A stretch of DNA of 64,000 bases from Crossiella equi (GTDB lineage Bacteria; Actinomycetota; Actinomycetes; Mycobacteriales; Pseudonocardiaceae). Under the pieces are notes generated by a model, which saw nothing but the letters and a program-made list of their open reading frames with translations, had not been told where the DNA came from and searched no databases. Where the stretch lies: positions 1,860,001-1,924,000 of the forward strand of contig NZ_JAGIOO010000001.1 of the NCBI RefSeq assembly GCF_017876755.1, in the 5' to 3' direction. Of the stretch, positions 15,461-26,922 are shown in pieces. Position 1 is the first letter of the stretch; each line of letters opens with the position of its first letter. The position numbers and the translations under genes are program-made.

Positions 15461-17332
15461 TCAGCCTTGGGGGTGTGCCAGCGGCAGCTGCAACGGGCTG
15501 GCCTCCAGCACCCCCGCCGCCGCCAGCGCCCGCGCGGCGAGCTGCATGAGCGGGTGGAACTGGTACCGGAAGTAGGCCCCGTGGTGCTCCGGCTCGGCGT
15601 CGGCGACCTCGGCCAGCTGGAACTCCACCAGGCGCTCCAGGATGGCCTCCGCGGCCTCCTCGTCGGTGCCCAGCGCCAGCGCGGCCTGCTCCACCGAGAT
15701 CGGGCCGCCCGGCAGGCTGCCCAGGCGGACGAACGCGGTGCGGTAGCGGCCCGCCAGCAGGCGGAAGTTGGCCTCCACGCTGGCCCGCACGTCGAGCTTG
15801 CCGCTGGCCAGCTCGCGCAGCCGCTGCTCCTCCGAGACCAGGCGGTCGGCCAGGCGGCCGATCGACCAGTGCGGGCGCAGCGTCAGGCGGGTGGCCGCCG
15901 CCAGCAGCGCCAGGGGCAGGCCGCCGCACAGGTCCACCAGGGTGTCGGCCGCGGCCGGGTCCGCCTCGACGCGGGGCGTGCCGACCACCGAGGTGAGCAG
16001 CTCCAGGGACTCCCGGTCGTCCAGGGGGGCCAGGTCCACGGTCAGCGCCGCGCCCCGGAAGGGCACCCGGCGGCGGCAGGCCACCAGGACCGCGCAGCCC
16101 TGGCCGCTGGGCACCAGCGGGGCGATCTGGGCCGCGCTGCACGCGTTGTCCAGGACCACGATGACCTTGCGCTGCACGGTCCAGCTGCGGAAGAGCTGGC
16201 TGCGCTCGCGCAGGTCGGCGGGCAGCGGCGTGTTGGGGCCCCGGATCGCGCGCAGGAAGCCCGCCAGGGCCTCCTCCGGCTCGGTCTCGGCCAGGTCGGC
16301 GTAGAGCTGGCCGTGCGGGAAGCGGCCCCGGATGCGGTTGGCCACGTGCGTGCTGAACGCCGACTTGCCCACCCCGGGCGGTCCCACCACCGACACCACC
16401 GGCGGTGCGGTGGTCGGCGCGGCGGAGAGCAGGGCCTCGACCTCGGCGAGCTCCCGGGCCCGGCCCACGAAGGCGGGCAGGTCCGGCGGCAGCTGCGCGG
16501 GCGGTTCGGCCCAGCCCGGCGGGTTGGGGCGGACCTGCGCGGTCAGCGGCGGCGCGGGCTCGGTCTCGTCCCCGCCGTTGAGCAGGGTGCGGTGCAGGCG
16601 CTGGAGCTCCGGGCCGGGTTCCAGGCCCAGGCGGTCGACCAGGGTGGCGCGCAGCCGCTGGAAGACGCGCAGCGCCTCGGAGCGGCGGCCGGAGCGGTGC
16701 AGCGCCAGCATCAGCTTGGTGTGCAGGCCCTCGTGCGTGGGGTGCGCCTCGGCCAGCGTGGTCAGCTCGCCGACGAGCTGGTGGTGGCGGCCGAGCATCA
16801 GCTCGACCTCCATGCGCTGCTCGGTGACGCTGGCCCGGCTCTCCGCCAGCCGCGCGATGTGGCCGCGCAGCACGGGACCGGGGTCGACGTCGGACAGCGC
16901 CGGGCCGCGCCAGACCGCGAGGGCACCGCGCAGCGACTCCGCGGCCTCCTCCAGCAGCCCGTTGTCCAGCTCGCCGCGGCCGCGTTGCGCGAGCTCGGCG
17001 AAGCGCTGCACGTCCAGCGTGCCGGGCGGCAGCGTCAGCGAGTAGCCGACCCGGTGGGTGTGCAGCACCACGGACGCGGACTCCGGGGTGTTCCGACCGG
17101 TGGCCCCGAACAGTTTCCGCAGGTGGGAGACATAGGTCTGGAGAGTGGTGGTGGCGGTGGGCGGCGGGGTGCCGTCCCACAGCTCGGCCATGAGTTCGTC
17201 AGTGCGCACGACGCTGTTGGCGCTGACCGCGAGCAGGGCGAGCACTTGACGCAGTTTCGGTGGGCTCGGCGTGATGGCCACCCCGCCGCGCAGCACCTCC
17301 AACTGGCCGAGCACGGACACTTGGATGTTCAT
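15461..17332 (-). CDS. SARP/AfsR-type regulator with NB-ARC-like ATPase domain
   Basis: 623 residues: OmpR-like winged helix (1-95, QVSVLGQLEVLRGG, then LQTYVSHLRKLFG), bacterial transcriptional activation domain (about 105-250), then an STAND/NB-ARC ATPase with Walker A GPPGVGKS (317-324) and Walker B KVIVVLDNA. The protein ends after the ATPase/winged part with no TPR array, so it is shorter than AfsR (about 990). SARPs activate antibiotic clusters by binding direct repeats overlapping -35 regions. Its own gene is followed upstream by an AT-rich 246-base region. Whether it controls the PKS locus 10 kb away is open; nothing in the sequence links them directly. Confidence 0.88.
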   Translation of the reverse strand: MNIQVSVLGQLEVLRGGVAITPSPPKLRQVLALLAVSANSVVRTDELMAELWDGTPPPTATTTLQTYVSHLRKLFGATGRNTPESASVVLHTHRVGYSLTLPPGTLDVQRFAELAQRGRGELDNGLLEEAAESLRGALAVWRGPALSDVDPGPVLRGHIARLAESRASVTEQRMEVELMLGRHHQLVGELTTLAEAHPTHEGLHTKLMLALHRSGRRSEALRVFQRLRATLVDRLGLEPGPELQRLHRTLLNGGDETEPAPPLTAQVRPNPPGWAEPPAQLPPDLPAFVGRARELAEVEALLSAAPTTAPPVVSVVGPPGVGKSAFSTHVANRIRGRFPHGQLYADLAETEPEEALAGFLRAIRGPNTPLPADLRERSQLFRSWTVQRKVIVVLDNACSAAQIAPLVPSGQGCAVLVACRRRVPFRGAALTVDLAPLDDRESLELLTSVVGTPRVEADPAAADTLVDLCGGLPLALLAAATRLTLRPHWSIGRLADRLVSEEQRLRELASGKLDVRASVEANFRLLAGRYRTAFVRLGSLPGGPISVEQAALALGTDEEAAEAILERLVEFQLAEVADAEPEHHGAYFRYQFHPLMQLAARALAAAGVLEASPLQLPLAHPQG

Positions 17333-17578
17333 CTACCTCCACGTTCCGGACCCCCTCGGGGGCACAGCACGCACTGGTATATCGCACTTTCTCACTCGAT
17401 CGGTGCAATTGTCTCTTGTCGTTCGAGTGAAGGGAAATCATCCCTGATGGAACATCCGATGTCATGCCGGGGGCATTGAGAATCTCTAAGTGTGGTTTCA
17501 CCCGGAAGTGCCGACATCAGGGGGTTCCGCTTAACCGAAATCCACGCTATGCGATGTCGACCCTTCGGAACCGGGTGT
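17333..17578 (-). promoter_or_regulatory. AT-rich upstream region of the SARP gene
   Basis: No gene. This is among the lowest-GC stretches of the window (about 17380-17560). It contains short inverted repeats such as ACAT-CCG-ATGT (near 17453-17463) and GAGA-A-TCTC. Probable promoter of the SARP gene; the right end includes the 3' flank of the Rieske gene. Confidence 0.4.
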
Positions 17579-18040
17579 TCACGCGGTCATGATCTGGCCG
17601 TTCGCCACGGTCACCTTGACCGGCGTCAGGCCCGTGGTGGCCGGGCCCTTGCGCTTCGCGCCGGTCAGGGCCTCGAACTGGCTGCCGTGGTTCGGGCAGG
17701 TCGCGATGCCGTTGACCGGTGCCTCGACCGGGGTGCCCGCGTGCGGGCAGGCCGCGTTGAAGGCCTTCACCTCGGTCTCCGAGGCCCGGACCAGCAGCAC
17801 CGGGCCGGAGGGGCCGCTGACCACGGTGCCCTTGCCGACCGGGATGTCGGCGAGCTTGGCCAGGGCCCCCGACCCGCCCGGCGCGGCCCCGCCCTGGGTG
17901 CCGCCGCCGGGGGTGCCGCCGCCGCGGTTGGCGCCGAGCGGCTCGGTGCTGCACGCCGAGACCACCGCCCCGGGCACGAGCAGGGCGGCGGCCAGCCCGC
18001 AGAGCACGGTGCGGCGGCTGGGCTGGGACGGTGTGGACAC
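17579..18040 (-). CDS. Rieske [2Fe-2S] lipoprotein
   Basis: 153 residues. The N-terminus has a twin-arginine start (SRRTVLCGL), hydrophobic core and lipobox VVSAC, so the protein is probably Tat-exported and lipid-anchored. A Gly-rich linker (GGGTPGGGTQGG) leads to a Rieske domain with both ligand pairs intact: CPHAGTPV (Cys, His) and CPNHGSQF (Cys, His). This is the small single-domain ferredoxin-like type common in actinomycetes rather than the bc1 subunit. No partner oxidoreductase is adjacent; electron donor/acceptor unknown. Confidence 0.88.
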   Translation of the reverse strand: MSTPSQPSRRTVLCGLAAALLVPGAVVSACSTEPLGANRGGGTPGGGTQGGAAPGGSGALAKLADIPVGKGTVVSGPSGPVLLVRASETEVKAFNAACPHAGTPVEAPVNGIATCPNHGSQFEALTGAKRKGPATTGLTPVKVTVANGQIMTA

Positions 18041-18107
18041 GGGAACCTCCAGTGGTGGATGGCCGGTTCGTTTGTGCCTTTAAGTACGCGGCCTCCCCCA
18101 ATCGGGT

Positions 18108-18926
18108 TCAGCCGTTCAGGTGGCGGCCGATCTCGGCGGCGACGAGCGCGGGTTCCTGCTCAGGAATCCAGTGCGACACCTCGGGGATCTCCACGAACCG
18201 GTAGGGCCCGGTGACGTGCTCGGCGCACCTCTCCGCCCCGGCCCGCCCGAGCGCGGTGTCCCCGGTGCTCCACAGGTAGGTGGTGGGCACGGTGCAGGGG
18301 CCCAGCCCGGCCATCGCGGGGTCCATAGCCCGGTACCAGTTGAGGCCGCCGGTGAGGGCCGCCCGCTGCCCCAGCACCGCCAGGTGCGGTGCGGCCTGCT
18401 CGGCGGAGAGCGGGCGGTAACCGGCCCGCAGGCGGGCCGCGTCGTGCTCCAGCAGCACGTCCTCGGCCTTGCCCGTCTCCTGGAACAGCGAGATGTAGGT
18501 GGAGCGGGCCTGCTGGTCGGCGTCGTGCTCGCGGGCCCAGGCGAAGGCGCTGGGGTGCGGTACGGACAGCGCGGTGAGGCTGTGCGCGCGCTCGGGGTGC
18601 CGGACGGCGAGGTACCAGGCCACGATCGCGCCCCAGTCGTGGCCGACGATGTGCGCCCGGTCGATCCCGAGCGAGTCGAGCACGCCGACCGCGTCGGCGA
18701 CCAGGTGCCCGACGGCGTAGGCGGAGACCTCGGCGGGCCGGGCGCCCGGGGAGTAGCCGCGCTGGTCGTAGGCGATGGTGCGCGCCCCGGCCCGGTGCAG
18801 CCGCGGGGTCACCTCGGCCCAGCAGTGGTGGGTCTGGGGGAAGCCGTGCAGGAGCAGGACGGCGGGCCCGTCGGCGGGGCCCGCCACCGCACCGGTGAAG
18901 GTGAGGCCGTTGGCGGGGATTTCCAT
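18108..18926 (-). CDS. Alpha/beta hydrolase, epoxide-hydrolase type
   Basis: 272 residues. Oxyanion motif HGFPQ, nucleophile elbow GHDWGA with Asp (not Ser) as nucleophile, and a C-terminal His in EVSHWIPEQEP. The Asp nucleophile and the HGFP motif place it with epoxide hydrolases or haloalkane dehalogenases. ATG at 18926 is chosen; the ATG three codons upstream is unlikely. Single gene between the Rieske gene and the riboflavin operon. Substrate unknown. Confidence 0.82.
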   Translation of the reverse strand: MEIPANGLTFTGAVAGPADGPAVLLLHGFPQTHHCWAEVTPRLHRAGARTIAYDQRGYSPGARPAEVSAYAVGHLVADAVGVLDSLGIDRAHIVGHDWGAIVAWYLAVRHPERAHSLTALSVPHPSAFAWAREHDADQQARSTYISLFQETGKAEDVLLEHDAARLRAGYRPLSAEQAAPHLAVLGQRAALTGGLNWYRAMDPAMAGLGPCTVPTTYLWSTGDTALGRAGAERCAEHVTGPYRFVEIPEVSHWIPEQEPALVAAEIGRHLNG

Positions 18927-18940
18927 GTCCCCCAACGTAC

Positions 18941-19396
18941 TCAGGACTGGTGTGCCCTCGCGTGCCGTTCCCGCAGCACCTTGATCGCCCGGACCGCGTG
19001 CTGCCCGTCCCAGGACATCACGGCGATGGCCGGGTAGTGCTCGTCGTGCGGCAGGTCGAGCTTGGCGAAGTAGTTGCGCTCCGGGAAGCTCACCCCGAGC
19101 ACCTCCTGCCAGGACAGGCGCTTGCGGGCGACGAACCCGCGCACGTCGACGCCCTCGTCGTCCACCAGCAGCCGGGGCCGGGTGAGCACCAGGGCGCCCG
19201 CGGCCAGCAGCACGCCCACGATCACCATGGCGACCTGGTCGGCGATGGTGAAGTAGGCGCCGGTGTAGGTGACGCGCATGAACACCCCGGCCGCGGCGAA
19301 GGCCAGGAACAGGATGGGCGCGAGCACGAACCCGAAGATCCGCACGATCTTCGGCCGGATCACCACGGTGGTGCCCGCCGCGGGCTGCTCGGTCAT
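18941..19396 (-). CDS. PH-domain membrane protein of the riboflavin operon
   Basis: 151 residues with two membrane helices (IFGFVLAPILFLAFAAAGVFM and VAMVIVGVLLAAGALVL) followed by a short bacterial PH-like domain (LLVDDEGVDVRGFVARKRLSWQEVLGVSFP). It starts 5 bases after the ribH stop. The same arrangement (ribH followed by a membrane PH protein, Rv1417 in M. tuberculosis) is conserved in actinobacteria as far as I recall. Role unknown; context suggests a link to riboflavin use or envelope function. Confidence 0.75.
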   Translation of the reverse strand: MTEQPAAGTTVVIRPKIVRIFGFVLAPILFLAFAAAGVFMRVTYTGAYFTIADQVAMVIVGVLLAAGALVLTRPRLLVDDEGVDVRGFVARKRLSWQEVLGVSFPERNYFAKLDLPHDEHYPAIAVMSWDGQHAVRAIKVLRERHARAHQS

Positions 19397-19401
19397 CGTG
19401 C

Positions 19402-21124
<1,723 letters not shown>

Positions 21125-21128
<4 letters not shown>

Positions 21129-21739
21129 CGGGTCTCCCTGTTGGCGGCGATCGCACCGCTCGCGAGCTTCTCCACGTACTTCGCCAGCACGTCCACTTCC
21201 AGGTTGACCTGGTCACCGGGCTGGCGGATACCGAGGGTGGTGAGGTCGAGGGTGGTGGGGATGAGGCTGACGCTGAACCAGTCCTCGCCGACCTCGACGA
21301 CGGTGAGCGAGACCCCGTCGATGGCCACCGAGCCCTTCTCCACCAGGTAGCGGGCCAGGCCGGGCGGCAGGCTGAACCGCACGACCGTCCAGTGCTCGGA
21401 CGGCTCGCGCGCGATGACCGTGCCGGTGCCGTCCACGTGGCCCTGCATGATGTGCCCGCCCAGGCGCTGGCCGACGGCGGCGGCGCGCTCCAGGTTGACC
21501 GGGTCACCGGCGGCGGCCTTGCCCAGGTTGCTGCGCTGCAGGGTCTCCCGCATGACGTCGGCGGTGAACGTGCCGTCGGTCACCTCGACCACGGTCAGGC
21601 ACACTCCGTTGACCGCGATCGAGTCGCCGTGCTTGGCGTCGGAGGTGACCAGCGGCCCCGCGACGGTGACGCGTGCCGCGTCGGTGAGCTGCTCCACCGC
21701 GACGAGCTGGCCGCGTTCCTCGACGATCCCCGTGAACAC
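21125..21739 (-). CDS. ribE: Riboflavin synthase, alpha subunit
   Basis: 204 residues starting with the diagnostic MFTGIVEE. The two internally repeated lumazine-binding halves are visible ([16 protein letters not shown] in the first, [16 protein letters not shown] in the second). It dismutates two lumazines to riboflavin. It starts 4 bases after the ribD stop and overlaps ribBA. Confidence 0.95.
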
Positions 21740-21743
21740 CGGT

Positions 21744-22781
21744 TCATCCTCCCTGGCGCGCTGGTACCGCGCTGATCCGCACGTCCGGTCCGCTCCTGCC
21801 GACCTCTTCGAACTGCAACCGCACGGTGTCCGCGATCGTTCCCACCCCGGCGTCGGCGAGCGCGGCCGGGCCCGCGCCGAGCAGGCCGGGCGCGAGGTAG
21901 AGCAGCACGCGGTCCACGAGGCCGGCCTCGACGAAGGCCCCGGCCAGCCGCGGCCCGCCCTCCAGGAGCACGTGCACCGCGCCCCGGGCGGCGAGCTCGG
22001 TGAGCACCGTCTTCGGGTCGTGCGTGCGCATGTGCAGGGTCTCCGCGGCGTCGTTGGCGACCCGGGCGCCCTCGGGCAGCTCGCCCCGGCCGACGACCAC
22101 GCGCAGCGGCTGCCGCCGGGCGAGCGTGCCGTCCTGCTCGCGCGCGGTCAGCTCGGGGTCGTCCGCGCGGACCGTGCCCAGCCCGGCGACGATGGCGTCG
22201 ACCTGGCGGCGCAGCTCGTGCACCTCGGCGCGGGAGTCCGGGGAGCTGATCCAGCGGCTGGTGCCGTCCGCGGCGGCCACGCGTCCGTCCACTGTGGAGG
22301 CGTACTTCCAGGTGACGTGCGGGCGTCCGGTGCGGGCGAAGTGCAGCCAGGCGCGCAGCGGGCCGCGTGCGGCCTCCTCGGCCAGCAGTCCACTGTGGAC
22401 GGCGACGCCGTGTGCGCGCAGCCTTTCGGCGCCGCCCGCGGCCTCGGGGTTGGGGTCGGTGACCGCGAAGTGCACCTCGGCGACCCCGGCGGCCAGCAGC
22501 GCGTCCACGCAGGGACCGGTGCGGCCGGTGTGGTTGCACGGTTCCAGGGTGACCACGGCGCAGCCGCCGCGGGCCCGGGCCCCGGCCGCGCGCAGCGCCT
22601 CCACCTCGGCGTGCGGTCCGCCGGGCGGCTGGGTGGCCCCGACCCCGGCGATCGCGCCGCCGGCGTCGAGGATCACCGCGCCGACGGGCGGGTTGGGGCT
22701 GGTGGTGCCGAGCACGGCCGTGCTGGCCGAGATGGCCACGCGCATGGCCTCGACCAGCGGCAGCCGGTCCTGGGGGCTCAT
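21744..22781 (-). CDS. ribD: Bifunctional diaminohydroxyphosphoribosylaminopyrimidine deaminase / reductase
   Basis: 345 residues. Deaminase domain first, with [11 protein letters not shown], the zinc ligands GPHAEVEAL and [15 protein letters not shown]. The reductase domain follows ([63 protein letters not shown]). ATG at 22781 overlaps the rpe stop. Two copies of the GTCCAC(T/A)GTGGAC palindrome fall inside this gene (22287-22298, 22388-22400). Confidence 0.95.
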   Translation of the reverse strand: MSPQDRLPLVEAMRVAISASTAVLGTTSPNPPVGAVILDAGGAIAGVGATQPPGGPHAEVEALRAAGARARGGCAVVTLEPCNHTGRTGPCVDALLAAGVAEVHFAVTDPNPEAAGGAERLRAHGVAVHSGLLAEEAARGPLRAWLHFARTGRPHVTWKYASTVDGRVAAADGTSRWISSPDSRAEVHELRRQVDAIVAGLGTVRADDPELTAREQDGTLARRQPLRVVVGRGELPEGARVANDAAETLHMRTHDPKTVLTELAARGAVHVLLEGGPRLAGAFVEAGLVDRVLLYLAPGLLGAGPAALADAGVGTIADTVRLQFEEVGRSGPDVRISAVPARQGG

Positions 22782-23431
22782 GCCCGCACCGCGGCGGCCT
22801 TCGCCCGCAGCGCCTCGACCGCGGCGGCCGGGTCCTGCGCCCCGTAGACCGCGGACCCGGCGACGAAGCAGTCGACCCCGGCCTCGGCGGCGGCCTCGAT
22901 GGTGTCGTCGTTGATGCCGCCGTCGATCTCCACCACGAGCTTCAGGTGGCCGGTGTCGACCAGGCGGCGCGCGGTGCGCACCTTGTCCAGCACGTCCGGG
23001 ATGAAGGACTGGCCGCCGAAGCCGGGCTCGACGGACATGACCAGCAGCGTGTCGTAGTGCTTGAGCACCTCGACGTAGGGCTCGAGCGGGGTGCCGGGCT
23101 TGATGGACAGCCCGGCCTTGGCCCCGGCCGCGCGCAGGTCGGCGGCGATCCTGACCGGGTCCTTGGCGGCCTCGACGTGCACGGTGACGTTGTGCGCGCC
23201 CGCCTCGGCGTAGCCGATGGCCCAGCGGTCCGGGTCCTCGATCATCAGGTGGCAGTCGAGGGGGATGTCGGTGGCCTTGAGCAGCGACTGGACCACCGGC
23301 AGGCCCAGCGTGAGGTTCGGCACGAAGTGGGCGTCCATGACGTCCACGTGCAGCCAGTCCGCGCCGCGCACGGCGGCGGTCTCCTCGGCGAGACGGGCGA
23401 AGTCGGCGGAGAGGATCGAGGGCGCGATCAT
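22778..23431 (-). CDS. rpe: Ribulose-phosphate 3-epimerase
   Basis: About 217 residues, (beta/alpha)8 barrel. Motifs [51 protein letters not shown] and [12 protein letters not shown] include the metal-binding His/Asp residues. It interconverts ribulose-5-P and xylulose-5-P; ribulose-5-P is the RibB substrate, which fits its place at the head of the rib genes. I chose ATG 23431; a GTG at 23446 would add five residues. It follows the permease stop by 25 bases. Confidence 0.93.
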   Translation of the reverse strand: MIAPSILSADFARLAEETAAVRGADWLHVDVMDAHFVPNLTLGLPVVQSLLKATDIPLDCHLMIEDPDRWAIGYAEAGAHNVTVHVEAAKDPVRIAADLRAAGAKAGLSIKPGTPLEPYVEVLKHYDTLLVMSVEPGFGGQSFIPDVLDKVRTARRLVDTGHLKLVVEIDGGINDDTIEAAAEAGVDCFVAGSAVYGAQDPAAAVEALRAKAAAVRA

Positions 23432-23456
23432 CGGCTGGCGGCACACGCCGCGAAGT

Positions 23457-24848
23457 CTATGCCGCCCGGCGTCGACGCGTGGTCAGCAGGTATGCGCCGA
23501 GGAGCATGAGCAGGAACGGGACCCCGGCCAGCCAGGCCGTGCCGAACTGCTCGGTGAAGGCGGTCGTGACGAGCACGGCGGCCACGAACAGCATGGCCAG
23601 CACGGTGGTCACCGGCGCCCCGGGCAGCCGCACCGGCGAGGGCGGCAGGCCGTCGGCGGCGCGGCGCCTGCGGAAGGCGAGCTGGGTGGCGAAGATGAGG
23701 ATCCAGGCGACCAGCGCCCCGAACAGCGCCAGGCCCACGAGCAGCGGGAACGCCTCCTCCGGGGACACCACGGAGACCAGCACGGCGATCACCAGACCGG
23801 AGGCCGCCACGGCCAGCGCGCGGGTCGGCGCGCCCTGCCGGGACAGCGTGGCCAGGGACCTGGGCGCGAGCCCGTCCTTGGCCAGGGAGTAGAGCATGCG
23901 GGAGCTGAGGTAGAGGTTGGTGTTCATGGCCGAGAGGGCGGCGGTGAGGATGACGAAGTTCATCACCCCGGCCGCGGCGGGGATGCCCGCGATGGTGAAC
24001 AACCTCACGAACGGGCTCTCGGTCACGCCCTGCGCGTTCGCGGTCTCCTGCCACGGCAGGATGCTGACCACCACGGCCATGCCGAGCACGTAGAACAGCA
24101 CCAGCCGCAGCACCATGCCGCGCGCGGCCCGGGGCACGTCCCGGCCGGGGTCCTTGGACTCGGCGGCGGTGACCGCGACGGCCTCGGTGCCGAGGTAGGA
24201 GAAGGTGACCACGGTCACGGCCAGCCAGACCGCGGTGAGCCCGTTGGGCGCGAGCTCCCCACCGGTCCAGGCGCTCAGGCCGGGTGCGGGGGCGCCGGGC
24301 AGGCCGAAGGCGAGGTAGGCCACGCCGAGCAGGATGAACACCACGATGGTGGCGACCTTGATCATGGCGAACCAGTACTCGAACTCGCCGAAGAAGCGCA
24401 CCGAGGCGAGGTTGACGGCGAGCACGCCGAGGGAGAACACCAGGACCGGCAGCCACAGGGGCAGCTGCGGCCACCAGAACCGCACGTACAGCCCCGCCGC
24501 GACGACCTCGCCGCCGATGTTGACCACCTGGGCGGCCACGTAGATCCAGCGCTGCACGAACCCGGCCAGCGGGCCGAGGTAGCGGTGCGCGTGTGTGCCG
24601 AAGCCGCCCGGTTCGGGGTGCACGACGGTCATCTCGGCCAGCGCGTAGGCCAGGGCCAGGGCGGCCACGGCGGCGAGCAGGTAGGCCACCACGACGGCGG
24701 GCCCGGCGAGCGAGATGGCCAGCCCGGAACCGAGGAACAGGCCGGTGCCGATGGCGCCGCCGATGGCGATCATGCCGACCTGGCGTCCGCTGAGCTCCCG
24801 GCGCAGGGCGGGTGAACTTTCGGCGTGCGTCTCACTCACGGGCGACAT
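23457..24848 (-). CDS. Amino-acid permease, APC superfamily
   Basis: 463 residues with twelve predicted membrane helices. The APC signature is present: [24 protein letters not shown] and the amino-acid-permease region [26 protein letters not shown]. Closest in style to GABA/aromatic/D-Ser permeases; substrate not assignable. ATG at 24848 (AAGG in front) is preferred because the alternative ATG at 24902 would leave only 29 bases to the divergent peptidase gene. It lies upstream of rpe on the same strand and may share its transcript. Confidence 0.87.
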   Translation of the reverse strand: MSPVSETHAESSPALRRELSGRQVGMIAIGGAIGTGLFLGSGLAISLAGPAVVVAYLLAAVAALALAYALAEMTVVHPEPGGFGTHAHRYLGPLAGFVQRWIYVAAQVVNIGGEVVAAGLYVRFWWPQLPLWLPVLVFSLGVLAVNLASVRFFGEFEYWFAMIKVATIVVFILLGVAYLAFGLPGAPAPGLSAWTGGELAPNGLTAVWLAVTVVTFSYLGTEAVAVTAAESKDPGRDVPRAARGMVLRLVLFYVLGMAVVVSILPWQETANAQGVTESPFVRLFTIAGIPAAAGVMNFVILTAALSAMNTNLYLSSRMLYSLAKDGLAPRSLATLSRQGAPTRALAVAASGLVIAVLVSVVSPEEAFPLLVGLALFGALVAWILIFATQLAFRRRRAADGLPPSPVRLPGAPVTTVLAMLFVAAVLVTTAFTEQFGTAWLAGVPFLLMLLGAYLLTTRRRRAA

Positions 24849-24931
24849 GCTGCCTTGTGGGGCGCCGGGATTGTTGGTTGGGTCCAAATCATTGGATCCC
24901 ATCAGGTGGAGGTTCCGGTGGAGGTGGCGCG

Positions 24932-26857
24932 GTGCGCGGGGTGAGGGTGGGCGCGGTGCTGCTGGCCGTGGCGACGGCGGTCTCGGGCGGCGGGGTGGCC
25001 TTGGCCGCGCCGGGCGCGCCCGGCGGCTCCGGCACGCGGCCGGTGTACGACTTCGGCACGGCGGTCCGCGAGCAGGTGTGGGTGGAGTCCACCCTCGACG
25101 GTGACGCCGACGGCCGCAAGGACCGCATCGCGGTGGCGGTGACCCGGCCGAAGGAGTCCGACGGCGGGCTGCGGGTGCCGACGATCATGCAGGCGAGCCC
25201 GTACTTCGGCGGCCTGCTGGACCCGCCCCTGTACCCGCCGCCCCCGACCGGCGACCCGTCCCGCGCGGCCGGTGCCACGGTGTCCCTTGTGGACGCCGGG
25301 ACCCGGTCGGGCCGGAGCGCGGCCAGCCCGGCGCAGGCCCCGCTGCCGTGGGCCTACGACAACTACTTCGTCCCGCGCGGCTACGCCTTCGTCACGGTGG
25401 ACATGGCCGGTACGCGCGGTTCGGAGGGCTGCCCGGTGACGGGCGGCGCGGCGGAGGTCGAGTCGGTCCGGGTGGTGGTCGACTGGCTCAACGGCCGGGC
25501 CAAGGCGTTCACGGCCGCGGGTGCCCCGGTGCGGGCGAGCTGGTCGACCGGCAACGTGGGCATGATCGGCGTCTCCTACGAGGGCACGCTGCCGAACGCG
25601 GTCGCGGCCACGGGTGTGCCGGGTCTGAGGACGATCGTGCCGATCGGCGCGATCTCCAGCTGGTACGACCACTACCGCTCGAACGGCCTGGTGATCTCCA
25701 CGGGTCAGTTCTTCGACGACGCGGACTGGCTGGCCAAGGCGGTCCTGACGCGCGAGGACCCGGAGCGCTGCGCCCCGGTGATCGAGAAACTGGTCGAGGG
25801 CCAGGACCGGGCCACGGGCGACTACAACGACTTCTGGGCGGCGCGCGACTACCGCACCCAGGCCCGGCGCGTGCGGGCGAGCGTGTTCGTGGTGCACGGC
25901 CTGAACGACTGGAACGTCAAGTCCCGCCAGTACGAACAGTGGTGGGAGGCCCTGGGCCGCCAAGGCGTGCGCCGCAAGATGTGGCTGCACCAGGGCGGCC
26001 ACCTGGACCCGACCTCGGTCCGTCCGGAGGAGTGGATCAGGACCCTGCACCGCTGGTTCGACCAGGAGCTCCACGGACTGGACACGGGCATCCACCGCGA
26101 CCCCCCGGTCTCGGTGGAACGGACGGCGGGCACCTGGCACGACCAGCCGGCCTGGCCGGACCGCAAGGCCCGCGAGGTCACCCTGCGCCTGGGCGACGGC
26201 ACCCTGGGTGGCCACGGCCCAACCGGCCCGAACGCCGAGGCGACGTTCACCGACAACCCGCTGCTGTCGAGCACGGACCTGGTCGGGAACGAGACCACCC
26301 CGAACCCAGGCCGAACGGTCTTCCTGACCCCGCCCCTCACCGCACCGGTCCGCCTCTCCGGAGTCCCGAGGATCTCCCTCCGGGCCAAGGCGGACAAGAC
26401 GGACACGAACCTGGCGGCCTTCCTGGTCGACTACGGCAAGGCCCCCCGGGTCGACTACGCCACCGGCGAAGGCGTCCGCCCCACGACCCCGGCGACCTAC
26501 CACTGCCCGGACGAAGGCCAGGTCCCGAACCCGGGCTGCGTCCGCCGCCGCGAGTACCGCCTGGTCGACCGCCCCTGGGAGATCATCACCCGAGGCTGGC
26601 TGGACGCCCAGAACCGCCACTCCCTCTGGACCCCCACCCCGGTGACCCCGAACACCCCCTCCCGCTACACGTGGCCCCTGCTCCCCGACGACTACACCTT
26701 CGAGGCGGGCCACCGCATCGGCCTGGTCGTGGCGGGCAGCGACAAGGAACACGTGAACTGGGACGCGACACGAGCCACCGTGACCGTGGACCTCCGCACG
26801 AGCTACCTGACCCTCCCGCTGACCGAAACCCCAAGGTTCCAACCCCCCAACGAGTGA
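24932..26857 (+). CDS. Secreted Xaa-Pro dipeptidyl-peptidase (S15/CocE family)
   Basis: 641 residues. A Sec-type signal peptide (VRVGAVLLAVATAVSGGGVALAA) is followed by an alpha/beta-hydrolase domain with nucleophile GVSYEG, Asp in VHGLNDWNVKS and His in HQGGHLDP, then the C-terminal jelly-roll domain typical of X-prolyl dipeptidyl aminopeptidases (PVRLSGVPRISLRAKADKTDTNLAAFLVDYG). The GTG at 24932 has GGAGG at 24920-24924. It would remove X-Pro dipeptides from peptides outside the cell. Unlinked to the flanking housekeeping genes. Confidence 0.88.
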   Translation: MRGVRVGAVLLAVATAVSGGGVALAAPGAPGGSGTRPVYDFGTAVREQVWVESTLDGDADGRKDRIAVAVTRPKESDGGLRVPTIMQASPYFGGLLDPPLYPPPPTGDPSRAAGATVSLVDAGTRSGRSAASPAQAPLPWAYDNYFVPRGYAFVTVDMAGTRGSEGCPVTGGAAEVESVRVVVDWLNGRAKAFTAAGAPVRASWSTGNVGMIGVSYEGTLPNAVAATGVPGLRTIVPIGAISSWYDHYRSNGLVISTGQFFDDADWLAKAVLTREDPERCAPVIEKLVEGQDRATGDYNDFWAARDYRTQARRVRASVFVVHGLNDWNVKSRQYEQWWEALGRQGVRRKMWLHQGGHLDPTSVRPEEWIRTLHRWFDQELHGLDTGIHRDPPVSVERTAGTWHDQPAWPDRKAREVTLRLGDGTLGGHGPTGPNAEATFTDNPLLSSTDLVGNETTPNPGRTVFLTPPLTAPVRLSGVPRISLRAKADKTDTNLAAFLVDYGKAPRVDYATGEGVRPTTPATYHCPDEGQVPNPGCVRRREYRLVDRPWEIITRGWLDAQNRHSLWTPTPVTPNTPSRYTWPLLPDDYTFEAGHRIGLVVAGSDKEHVNWDATRATVTVDLRTSYLTLPLTETPRFQPPNE

Positions 26858-26883
26858 CATCCCCGCGGCTGGAGGCAGGGGCG

Positions 26884-26914
26884 GGGGGTCTAAGCCGACA
26901 GGGAGACGACCCCC
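26884..26914. terminator. Hairpin between convergent genes
   Basis: GGGGGTC (26884-26890) pairs with GACCCCC (26908-26914) across a 17-base loop, in the 65-base gap between the peptidase (+) and the monooxygenase (-). Position and stem suggest a bidirectional terminator; there is no T-tract. Confidence 0.4.
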
Positions 26915-26922
26915 AGGAGCCT

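Noticed and set aside
17430-17450. tRNA-like T-arm string (TTCGAGT)
   Set aside because: No acceptor or anticodon stem can be formed around it; no tRNA genes seen anywhere in the window.
23432-23456. FMN riboswitch before the riboflavin genes
   Set aside because: No RFN element is visible upstream of rpe, ribD or the permease; the genes are too tightly packed.
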